DNA of 40,624 nt from an uncultured Erysipelotrichaceae bacterium (GTDB lineage Bacteria; Bacillota_I; Bacilli_A; RF39; UBA660): assembly GCA_902789425.1 (NCBI GenBank), contig CADANX010000006.1, positions 1 through 40,624 of the forward strand. Reading direction: 5' to 3'. Under the pieces are notes generated by a model. The model ran no database searches. It saw only the letters and a list, made by a program, of their open reading frames with translations, and was not told the DNA's origin. The position numbers were made by a program, and so were the translations under genes. Shown here in pieces: positions 33,667-40,624 of the stretch (positions are counted from its first letter, which is position 1; each line of letters starts with the position of its first letter).

Positions 33667-34676
33667 TTTTCTTCACCCCTACTATAAAGTAATGATATAC
33701 CACCTATTATCATTCCAAAATAATAAGTAATAAATCTCCATATTAATAAACATGCTGATAAGAATCCACCATTTCTAAATACAGAAAAGAATTCATTAAA
33801 ACCAAATTCAAGTCCACCAGCAGATCCTGGTATTGGTACAAAAGATCCTATTAAATAAGTATAACCTGATGATACTATAGAATTACGTAAAGATAGACTT
33901 TTAAAATCACCTAAAGAATAAAATATAAGAAGTGGAATACTATATATGCATAAAAGTGCTAAAAAGTTAAATATAAATGATTTGCAAAAAACATCTTTGT
34001 TCTTTTTTAAAGAAACTGAACCTTCATAGAAATTATCAAGCATTTCATTTAATTTTTTTCTTCTTTTTGTTTTATTCTTTAATAATTTAAATTTAAATAG
34101 AAAATCAAATACTTTATTAAATAAAGTAGTATTTAATTTTTTTGCATACGAAAATACAACTATAAAAATAAGAACTGTAACATTTATTAAATAACCTAAA
34201 AATACTATTTGTTTAAGTAAACTAGAACTTGGAAAAATACCAAACATATAATTCATTACTATTGCAAATGTACCAACTATAATAAGTGCACTTTGATATG
34301 TAATAAAGTTTTGAAGTAATATATTACCTGCGTCACCAACTTTAACATTTTGTTTACTAAGCATGTATATTTGAAATGGTTGTCCTCCAGATGAACATGG
34401 TGTAATTGCATTAAAGAATAATCCTGCTATTGTTAAAATAAAAGCATCTCTATACTTATAATTCTTATCTACTTTTTTTATTAATAAATATAAACTTATT
34501 GATTGAAATACATATGCTAAAAACATTACTAAAAATGCACATATTATAAAAATAAAATTAGCTTTTAATATATGTGATATTGTAGAATCAAAATTATCTT
34601 TTAAAGATAAATAAATAACTAAAAAAGATATTGCTACTATTAATAAAATATTTAATCTATATTTTTTCTTTTCCAT
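33663..34676 (-). CDS. Lysylphosphatidylglycerol synthase-type TM protein (UPF0104/AglD-like flippase family)
   Basis: From ATG 34676 the protein has 337 residues with about eight transmembrane helices. Family marks: TIAGLFFNAITPCSSGGQPF, GNILLQNFITYQSALIIVG and SFVPIPGSAGGLEFGFNEFF near the end. Relatives are the flippase half of MprF and related lipid-moving proteins. ATG 34676 is one base after the pgk stop and well placed behind GAAGGAGAA; a longer start at 34691 lies within pgk. It ends in TGA, overlapping the glycosyltransferase ATG. Probably moves a glycolipid across the membrane. Confidence 0.85.
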   Translation of the reverse strand: MEKKKYRLNILLIVAISFLVIYLSLKDNFDSTISHILKANFIFIICAFLVMFLAYVFQSISLYLLIKKVDKNYKYRDAFILTIAGLFFNAITPCSSGGQPFQIYMLSKQNVKVGDAGNILLQNFITYQSALIIVGTFAIVMNYMFGIFPSSSLLKQIVFLGYLINVTVLIFIVVFSYAKKLNTTLFNKVFDFLFKFKLLKNKTKRRKKLNEMLDNFYEGSVSLKKNKDVFCKSFIFNFLALLCIYSIPLLIFYSLGDFKSLSLRNSIVSSGYTYLIGSFVPIPGSAGGLEFGFNEFFSVFRNGGFLSACLLIWRFITYYFGMIIGGISLLYSRGEEK

Positions 34677-34677
34677 A

Positions 34678-35826
34678 TTATTCTCCTTCAAATATACCTG
34701 GTAATTTATTACCTTCTATATATTCTAATGATGCTCCTCCACCAGTTGATACATTTTTAAATGAAATATTAAATTTCTTTATAGCGGATAATGAGTCTCC
34801 ACCACCAATATATACTTTATCTTCTTTTTCTTTTAACATTTTTAATAATTCTTTTGTACCATATGAAAAGTTTTCAAATTCAAATACTCCAACTGGTCCA
34901 TTAAAGAATATTGTATTTGCATCATTTATTATATTTTTATATAAATCAATAGTTTTTTCACCAACATCAAGTGCCATTTCATCATCGTTTATGTCAGTTA
35001 TATTTCGTAAAGTTTTTTCACCATTTTCAAACTTTTTAGAAACATATACATCAAGTGGAAGAACTATTTTATCAACGTGCTTACTTAGTATTTCTCTGCA
35101 AAAATCAAACGAATCAGGATCAACAATAGATTTTCCTACATTAATATTTTGTATTTTTAAAAATGAAAATGCCATTCCTCCAGAAATAATTAATTTATCT
35201 GCTTTTTTTATTATGTTTTCTATTAATGATATTTTATCACTTACTTTGGCACCGCCCATAATAACAATATAAGGCTTTTTAGGATCATTTTTAACATTAT
35301 TAAGCATATTTATTTCATCCATAACTAAAAATCCATTATATGATGGTAAAAACTTGCTTATTCCTACATTTGATGCATTTTTTCTATGACATGTTCCAAA
35401 AGCATCATTTATAAATATATCACCAAAAGATGCAAAGTATTTAGATAGTTCTAAATCACAATTAGATTCTTTTTTATTATCTAAATCAAAAAATCTTGTG
35501 TTTTCAAATAATATTATTTTATTTTCATCAATTACTTTATTTATATCATCATCATAATTACAAAATGCTACCTTTTTATTAAGTAGTTCACTTAATCTTT
35601 CTGAGACTAGTCTTAAACTATATTTTTTAGTATCTTCTTTTGTTTTAATTCTTCCCATATGAGATAATAAAATAACTTTATTAGCACTTTCTAAAACATA
35701 ATTAATTGTTTTTAAACTTGCTTTAATTCTTGTATCATCCGATATTTTATTATCATTAATTGGAACATTATAATCACATCTAATTATCACTGTTTTACCA
35801 CTTAAATTTGCATCTTGTATTTTCAT
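34678..35826 (-). CDS. pgk: Phosphoglycerate kinase
   Basis: 382 residues (usual ~395). Marks: IIRCDYNVPINDNKISDDTR at the 3-PG site, LLSHMGR, ENTRFFD, NDAFGTCHRKNAS, MGGAKVSDKISLI, FNGPVGVFE and IGGGDSLSAI with GGGASLEYIEG at the nucleotide side. Makes ATP in glycolysis. First gene of the pgk-flippase-glycosyltransferase-tpiA unit; TAGAGG before ATG. No GAPDH gene is in the window. Confidence 0.97.
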   Translation of the reverse strand: MKIQDANLSGKTVIIRCDYNVPINDNKISDDTRIKASLKTINYVLESANKVILLSHMGRIKTKEDTKKYSLRLVSERLSELLNKKVAFCNYDDDINKVIDENKIILFENTRFFDLDNKKESNCDLELSKYFASFGDIFINDAFGTCHRKNASNVGISKFLPSYNGFLVMDEINMLNNVKNDPKKPYIVIMGGAKVSDKISLIENIIKKADKLIISGGMAFSFLKIQNINVGKSIVDPDSFDFCREILSKHVDKIVLPLDVYVSKKFENGEKTLRNITDINDDEMALDVGEKTIDLYKNIINDANTIFFNGPVGVFEFENFSYGTKELLKMLKEKEDKVYIGGGDSLSAIKKFNISFKNVSTGGGASLEYIEGNKLPGIFEGE

Positions 35827-35843
35827 AATCTACCTCTAGAGTA

Positions 35844-35852
35844 ATTATAACA
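35844..35852 (-). promoter_or_regulatory. Extended -10 promoter of the pgk unit
   Basis: TGT-TATAAT directly after a T7 terminator tract. Predicted start near 35837, about 10 nt of leader. Confidence 0.6.
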
Positions 35853-35860
35853 TAAAAAAA

Positions 35861-35885
35861 GACATAATTAAACACTATTTATGTC
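35861..35885 (-). terminator. Terminator of the VanZ-like gene
   Basis: A 7-bp stem (35879-35885 with 35861-35867) and 11-base loop are followed by seven T on the minus strand. The TAG stop (35875-35877) is in the loop. Confidence 0.7.
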
Positions 35886-36321
35886 CTCTTTTTACTAATA
35901 ATATTGTAGATGAAACAAGCGAGCCAGAAGTATCTATTAAAATATCTACTGGGCTAAATGCCCTATCATTTATAAATAATTGATGAAATTCATCAGTGAC
36001 CGCATACACAAAGCAAATTAGTACAGTTAATAAAAGACTTTTAATAGAACCATAAGATTCTATTAAATAAATATAAACAAGCACTCCTAGAATAAAATAT
36101 TCAGTAAAATGAGCTACCTTTCTAACCTTATATGAATACTCCTCTATAATTAACCTTTTTTCGAGATTATTTAATCTTCCATTAAATACTTCATATACTC
36201 TTACAATTGTTTTATCTATTAAACTATTACTTAGTTTAGATGATTCATCACCTGGTTGATTAGATAATAGAAATATAACAATCATCCAAATTATAATTAA
36301 AACTATCTTTATCTTTTTCAT
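35875..36321 (-). CDS. VanZ-like membrane protein
   Basis: 148 residues with four transmembrane helices and the VanZ signature: IVFLLSNQPGDESSKLSNSL at the first turn, VRKVAHFTEYFILGVLVYIY in the second and VYAVTDEFHQLFINDRAFSP in the third, ending in VDILIDTSGSL. Family members are linked to teicoplanin tolerance or cell-envelope roles; the molecular function is unknown. There is no Shine-Dalgarno and the ATG sits exactly 7 bases after the -10, so the mRNA is probably leaderless. Confidence 0.88.
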   Translation of the reverse strand: MKKIKIVLIIIWMIVIFLLSNQPGDESSKLSNSLIDKTIVRVYEVFNGRLNNLEKRLIIEEYSYKVRKVAHFTEYFILGVLVYIYLIESYGSIKSLLLTVLICFVYAVTDEFHQLFINDRAFSPVDILIDTSGSLVSSTILLVKRGHK

Positions 36322-36327
36322 GTATAT

Positions 36328-36336
36328 ATTTTAACA
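36328..36336 (-). promoter_or_regulatory. Extended -10 promoter of the VanZ-like gene (leaderless)
   Basis: TGT-TAAAAT; the predicted start (about 36321) coincides with the A of the ATG. Alternatively transcription is read through from CpsB, whose terminator is weak. Confidence 0.45.
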
Positions 36337-36351
36337 TAAAAAAAAGAAATT

Positions 36352-37068
36352 TTAAAATTCCTTATTTTCTAAAACACATTTAGCATTATTAACAAGTAAA
36401 TCTTCAATTTCTTTTTCATTATAATATTTTTTTAATTTTTTATTTATATCTTCAAAAAATTCATAATTATATGTTTTATGATGAATGTCTGTAGATAAAA
36501 AGCTAATGTATTTTTCTTTCAGAAGTTTTTTAACAGTCTTTTTTGCATCTTTACCATACATTCCAAATAAACTGCCAATATTAGATTGAAATAATACTCC
36601 TAAATCCACTAATTCATCTAAAACACTTATATCATTTTGTACACTTAAATATCTTTCAGGATGAGCCATTATTACTTTATATCCTTTTTCTATAAGTCCA
36701 CAAATTATTCCATATGAATTATTATATTCACCATTCATAGGAAGTTCTAGTAATATGTATTTTGAATTATTTATTGATAAAGCATTATCATCTAGTCTTT
36801 TTACTATACTTGGATCTATAAATAATTCATTACCTAGATATAAATTAATATCAATATTATTCTTATTTAATTCTTCTTTTAAAAGATTTAGTTTAAATTC
36901 TTTTTCATTCTTTGTATTTTCATACTTACTATCAACAATATAATGAGGAGTAAGTACTACATCAGTAAAACCAAGTTCACTCATATTTTTTAATATTTCA
37001 ACTGATTCGCTTATACTTCTTGAGCCATCATCAATATCAAATAATATATGAGAATGAATATCTATCAT
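36352..37068 (-). CDS. CpsB/CapC-type tyrosine-protein phosphatase (PHP family)
   Basis: 238 residues of the PHP superfamily; metal-dependent phosphatase of the kinase encoded next door. Ligand motifs: MIDIHSHILFDIDDGS (His4, His6, Asp), VVLTPHYI, LYLGNELFID, VIMAHPERY and LSTDIHHKTYN. All are intact. It starts inside the kinase stop codon (one-base overlap). Known CpsB-like proteins control capsule export by dephosphorylating the Tyr-rich tail. Confidence 0.93.
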   Translation of the reverse strand: MIDIHSHILFDIDDGSRSISESVEILKNMSELGFTDVVLTPHYIVDSKYENTKNEKEFKLNLLKEELNKNNIDINLYLGNELFIDPSIVKRLDDNALSINNSKYILLELPMNGEYNNSYGIICGLIEKGYKVIMAHPERYLSVQNDISVLDELVDLGVLFQSNIGSLFGMYGKDAKKTVKKLLKEKYISFLSTDIHHKTYNYEFFEDINKKLKKYYNEKEIEDLLVNNAKCVLENKEF

Positions 37069-38444
37069 TATTCTTCTTCTCCATAATAAGAATAATATTT
37101 ACCATAATAATATCTACTACCACTTGTATTAACTTTATTTAAAACAATACCACCAATATTTGCACTTACATTATTAAGTGAAGTTATTGTGTTTTTAAGT
37201 AATGCTTTTGGTGTAGTTCCTTCAGATGCAACAATTATTGTTTTATCAGCAAGTGTTGACATAATAATTGAATCAGGAAGTCCATTACATGGTACACCAT
37301 CAAATATTAATAAGTCATATTTAGTTGATAAAAATTCAACTAATAGTCTAAATTTATCTGAGTTAAGTAATTCACTTGGATTTGGTGGAATAGTTCCACA
37401 AGGAAGAACATGTAGTTTTTTAACAGTACTTGGTTTAATAAATTTTGAATATGTTTCTTCATAATCTTTACTAACAAGTAAATCAGATAAACCTGCTTCA
37501 TTAGATATATTAAATATTCTATGAAGTCTTCCTTTTCTCATATCAGTATCGATTAAAAGTACATTCATATTAGTTTGAGCAAAAGCTGTTGCTAAATTTG
37601 TACTTGTAAAACTTTTACCTTCACCTGGAACTGAACTTGTTACTAGTATTGTTTTCATTTCAGTATCAATATTAGAAAATGCTAAATTAGTTCTAAGTGA
37701 TTTAATACCTTCACTAACTATTGATTTTGGATACTTATCAACAATTAATTCAGTTTTACTGTATTTACTAGATTTTTTATCATTTTTTAATTTAATAATT
37801 TTACCAATAACAGGTATTTTTAATTCTTCTTCAAGTTCATCAGATAGTTTAATACTATCATCAAAATAGAATATTATAAATAAAATACCACCACTTACAG
37901 CAATTCCTAAAATAAATGCTATAGCCATATCTTTACCTAAATGTATGTTACAAGGTTTTTTAGCTACTTCAGCTTTATCTACAATACTAACGTTATTTAT
38001 TTCATATATTTTTCTAACTTGATGGCAAAATACCTTAGCTATCTCATTTGCTATTTTTTCTGATTGTTGTTTATCTTTATCCTTAACAGTTATTTTAATC
38101 ATTTCTGTATTATCAACAGATGATACTGTAATTTCACCAGATAATTCACTTATTTTCATTTTAAGTGATAGATTATCTTTTACTTGATTTAAAACAAGTT
38201 TACTTTTAATAAGTTCACTATAAGTATAAACAAGTTTTTGGTTCATTGTAATATCATTTTGATTTATAACAGTTGAATCATTTGTTTTAGTTAATACTAA
38301 AGATGTTGTTGATTCATATACTGGTACTTTTATATATTCAGAGTATATAAATGCACCTACTAGAAATAAAACAATACTAATTACTATAAAATACCATCTA
38401 CGAATTATGTATTTTAATAAATCATTTATATTTATCTCGTTCAT
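37068..38444 (-). CDS. Fused Wzz/tyrosine kinase for polysaccharide chain-length control (CpsC-CpsD)
   Basis: 458 residues in one polypeptide. N-terminal Wzz domain (LLKYIIRRWYFIVISIVLFL, TM1 about 16-34; second TM about 172-193, AIAFILGIAVSGGILFIIFY). C-terminal BY-kinase: Walker A VTSSVPGEGKSFTSTN (about 268-283), Walker A' LLIDTDMRKGRLH, Walker B LLIFDGVP (usually DTPP), and a terminal tyrosine cluster RYYYGKYYSYYGEEE with seven Tyr. In Firmicutes CpsC and CpsD are usually separate; this is a Wzc-like fusion without the large periplasmic part. Same unit as LCP and CpsB; GGGGAGGA before ATG. Confidence 0.93.
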   Translation of the reverse strand: MNEININDLLKYIIRRWYFIVISIVLFLVGAFIYSEYIKVPVYESTTSLVLTKTNDSTVINQNDITMNQKLVYTYSELIKSKLVLNQVKDNLSLKMKISELSGEITVSSVDNTEMIKITVKDKDKQQSEKIANEIAKVFCHQVRKIYEINNVSIVDKAEVAKKPCNIHLGKDMAIAFILGIAVSGGILFIIFYFDDSIKLSDELEEELKIPVIGKIIKLKNDKKSSKYSKTELIVDKYPKSIVSEGIKSLRTNLAFSNIDTEMKTILVTSSVPGEGKSFTSTNLATAFAQTNMNVLLIDTDMRKGRLHRIFNISNEAGLSDLLVSKDYEETYSKFIKPSTVKKLHVLPCGTIPPNPSELLNSDKFRLLVEFLSTKYDLLIFDGVPCNGLPDSIIMSTLADKTIIVASEGTTPKALLKNTITSLNNVSANIGGIVLNKVNTSGSRYYYGKYYSYYGEEE

Positions 38445-38457
38445 TTTAAATCCTCCC

Positions 38458-39930
38458 CTAATTATTCATATATTCCTTTATTTTATTTTTAGCATTATTT
38501 ACTGTATTCTCATCAGGAATCATAACATATAATTTTTGACTTCCCATTGAATATGTTGGCATGCTAGCTCCAGTACCATCAACACTTATTGATTCTACAT
38601 TCCATTTACTAAATGATGTTGCTTCATCCTTTATAAGTGAAGTTATATCATTATAACTTAAGTTTGTTTGGAATGATCCACTTAATGAATTTAATATACT
38701 ATTATATTTTGTAAGTACAGATGGTGATGAAAATTTTTCAACTAATTTAGTAATAACTTGTTGTTGGTTTTCACCTCTATGTCTATCACCAGTTGTATAT
38801 GCATAACGTTCTCTTGAAAAAGCAAGAGCACATTCACCATTTACATGTTGAGTTCCTTCATGAAATACACAAGACTTATTTGTATGACATGTAAGATCTT
38901 TATCTGAATAAATGTCTATTCCACCTACTAAATCAACACTTTTAATTACTGTAGAAAAACCTACTTTTACAAAATAATCTATATTAACATCAAATAAATC
39001 AGCTATTGTATCTTTACTCATGTTAACACCGTATATACCAGCATGAGTAAGTTTATCTTTTTCTCCAGTTGTACCATGAAGTTGTACATAGTAATCTCTT
39101 GGAATATTAACAAGTAAAATTTTATTTTCTTTTGGGTTAATTACAGCAATCATATTAACATCACTTCTTGCTGTATCATTTAAAGTTCCTCTTGAATCAG
39201 AACCACTAATATAAATAATAAATGGTTCAGTAATATTTTTTCTAATTTCACTGTTCTTTTTAGGAACTTTAACTTTGTATGTATAAATAACTTTTAAACT
39301 TTTATATAAATCATTATTATTTTCTTCAAGTAATGATAAGTAGTTATTTTCAAAAGTTATGGCACTTACTTTACTATTATTTAATTTATCAATAACACTA
39401 GCTGTATCATCATACTCTACTGCTTTAAATTTAATTATTTTACTTAAAGTATGTTCACTTCTAGCATAATACATATTAGTTGTTACAAATCCAATTTTTT
39501 TATTTTTAAGTTCTTTAATATTTGATATATTACTATCACTTTTAACAACAACACTATAAGTTTGATATTCACTTTTTATTTTAGTTACATTCTTAACAAA
39601 ATTAACTGTACTTGAAATATATACATTAATTAGTAAATAAACTATTGTTAAAACAAGTGAACTTATAATACTTATAAATCTTTTTTTATTAGCTCTTTTT
39701 TTATTTAATAGATTTTTTATTAATAAAAAGTCAAATAAACCAATAATAATTGCTATTACTACAAGAACTAAGTTTTTAAGTAAATTTAATTTAACAATTG
39801 ATACAAAAAATATTAAACTAACAACTGCTAAAATAATACTAACTAATATTGTTACGTTGTCTAAAATACTATTTGTATTCTTTTTCTTTTTTAGATTAGT
39901 TTTTGCCCCAATATTCTTTTTCTTATCCAT
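38458..39930 (-). CDS. LytR-CpsA-Psr (LCP) family ligase with CpsA-type N-terminus
   Basis: 490 residues. Three transmembrane helices in the first ~105 residues, then an accessory domain (about 115-230) and the LCP domain. LCP marks: ISGSDSRGTLNDTARSDVNM, LLVNIPRDYYVQL, the Arg-rich SRERYAYTTGDRHRGENQQQ and LSYNDITSL. LCP enzymes attach undecaprenyl-linked wall polymers to peptidoglycan (outside). A CHTNKSC pair near residue 355 may form a disulfide. First gene of the unit with kinase and phosphatase; ATG behind GAGGGGGA. Confidence 0.95.
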   Translation of the reverse strand: MDKKKNIGAKTNLKKKKNTNSILDNVTILVSIILAVVSLIFFVSIVKLNLLKNLVLVVIAIIIGLFDFLLIKNLLNKKRANKKRFISIISSLVLTIVYLLINVYISSTVNFVKNVTKIKSEYQTYSVVVKSDSNISNIKELKNKKIGFVTTNMYYARSEHTLSKIIKFKAVEYDDTASVIDKLNNSKVSAITFENNYLSLLEENNNDLYKSLKVIYTYKVKVPKKNSEIRKNITEPFIIYISGSDSRGTLNDTARSDVNMIAVINPKENKILLVNIPRDYYVQLHGTTGEKDKLTHAGIYGVNMSKDTIADLFDVNIDYFVKVGFSTVIKSVDLVGGIDIYSDKDLTCHTNKSCVFHEGTQHVNGECALAFSRERYAYTTGDRHRGENQQQVITKLVEKFSSPSVLTKYNSILNSLSGSFQTNLSYNDITSLIKDEATSFSKWNVESISVDGTGASMPTYSMGSQKLYVMIPDENTVNNAKNKIKEYMNN

Positions 39931-39962
39931 ACAAAAATCCCCCTCTTTTTTATGTCACACAT

Positions 39963-39990
39963 ATTATACTCATTTTCCTTAAAAATGCAA
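39963..39990 (-). promoter_or_regulatory. Promoter of the surface-polysaccharide unit
   Basis: -35 TTGCAT (39985-39990), 16-bp spacer and -10 TATAAT (39963-39968). Predicted start near 39956, with GAGGGGGA before the LCP ATG. Confidence 0.6.
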
Positions 39991-40063
39991 ATAATTCGGC
40001 TATTTTTAGGCCTTTTCTAAGAAAAATATAAAATTTACTATTTTTTTTATAAAAAATATGTAT

Positions 40064-40624
40064 TTATCTTCTTATTTCATCAACTTTTTCAAGTATTTTA
40101 ACCTTACCTTGAACTAATATTTCATCAGTCATTTTATCTAAATCTTTTTGTCTAGGATTGAAATATCTCATAGATGCATTATAAGATTCTAGATAAGATG
40201 AAGTTTCTGGTGGTAATAAATTAGGACTAGTAACAAATGGTTCATCTAAAACATCAATTCTATAAATATCTACAGATCCATCATTTATATTTCTTTTCCA
40301 AAAATCAAGACCTTCTTCATAACATGCAAATAATGAATGCATTCTAGATGGTTTATTGCTATAATGATCTTTTCTATAGTTTTCAATTGATAATTCTCTT
40401 TTTGCAATTTGTATACTTAAAAGCATTTTTTCAAGTTCTTTAAGTAATTTGACTTTTTCTTCAGGACATGCATTAGTAGCATTTAAAAATGCAAGCACTT
40501 CACCTGCTGGAAGTTTATTACCAAAGAAATAACTCATATTAAATACTGTTGATGTAAACTCATAATCATCACTTGAAACAGATACACCAAAATTCATAGC
40601 TCTATCATATAGTCTATTATTAAA
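40064..40624 (-). CDS. DUF2441-like protein, 5'-truncated by the window edge
   Basis: The reading frame is open to the last base of the window (upstream codons give FNNRLYDRA before the first in-window ATG at 40597), so the true start lies outside. At least 186 residues are visible. C-terminal half resembles DUF2441: YSNKPSRMHSLFACYEEGLD, FWKRNINDGSVDIYRIDV, NLLPPETSSYLESY and ILVQGKVKILEKV. No signal peptide in the visible part. The family has no firm activity and is often in mobile or phage contexts, but no such context is visible here. Confidence 0.55.
   Translation of the reverse strand, partial: FNNRLYDRAMNFGVSVSSDDYEFTSTVFNMSYFFGNKLPAGEVLAFLNATNACPEEKVKLLKELEKMLLSIQIAKRELSIENYRKDHYSNKPSRMHSLFACYEEGLDFWKRNINDGSVDIYRIDVLDEPFVTSPNLLPPETSSYLESYNASMRYFNPRQKDLDKMTDEILVQGKVKILEKVDEIRR

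Noticed and set aside
34631-35272. 213-codon plus-strand ORF
   Set aside because: It lies antisense to pgk and has no ribosome binding site or family features; AT-rich coding on the other strand leaves such shadows.

Overview
The window is about 40.6 kb of very AT-rich bacterial DNA. It starts inside a 16S rRNA gene and carries a complete Firmicutes-order S10-spc-alpha ribosomal protein superoperon. Other clues to the host are Spo0A, LCP, sortase, a CpsB/CpsC-D pair, a zinc-type S14 and L36, and UGA used as a stop (gpmI, map and the flippase gene end in TGA). Together these suggest a walled, reduced-genome member of the Bacilli/Mollicutes radiation (an RF39- or Erysipelotrichales-like uncultured lineage) that uses the standard genetic code. 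This placement is an inference; the 16S segment at 1-912 could test it. I count 57 protein genes, 56 of them on the minus strand. The exception is a 66-codon DUF378 gene at 4763-4963.

Layout in transcription order (high to low coordinates on the minus strand): (1) a 5'-truncated DUF2441-like gene at the right edge; (2) a surface-polysaccharide unit of LCP ligase, fused Wzz/tyrosine kinase and PHP phosphatase, followed by a VanZ-like gene; (3) pgk, a membrane flippase, a lipid glycosyltransferase and a divergent tpiA; (4) spo0A with two tandem 0A boxes upstream; (5) a membrane protein of unknown function and gpmI; (6) a sortase / WG-repeat / pilin-like operon; (7) the 29-gene rpsJ-to-rplQ superoperon, without rpmD; (8) a coiled-coil gene and a small acidic protein, then a DUF3137-LemA pair; (9) two degenerate EcfA-like ATPases followed by truA, in the place where ecfA1-ecfA2-ecfT-truA normally sits; (10) several short single-gene units (28-residue repeat protein, LolA/GerS-like lipoprotein, thioredoxin-like membrane protein, S41 protease, DUF402 phosphatase); (11) the rrn promoter and 16S.

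The most striking non-coding property is how compressed the punctuation is. In at least a dozen units the stop codon lies inside or against the terminator hairpin. The terminator's T-tract often runs directly into an extended -10 promoter (TGnTATAAT) for the next gene, leaving predicted 5' leaders of about 10 nt or none. The most interesting biology is Spo0A with a probable autoregulatory promoter next to glycolytic genes, the pair of pseudo-ATPases that keep their ECF position, and the sortase/WG/pilin-like surface operon. Nothing here was compared with a database; family names rest on motifs I recognise.
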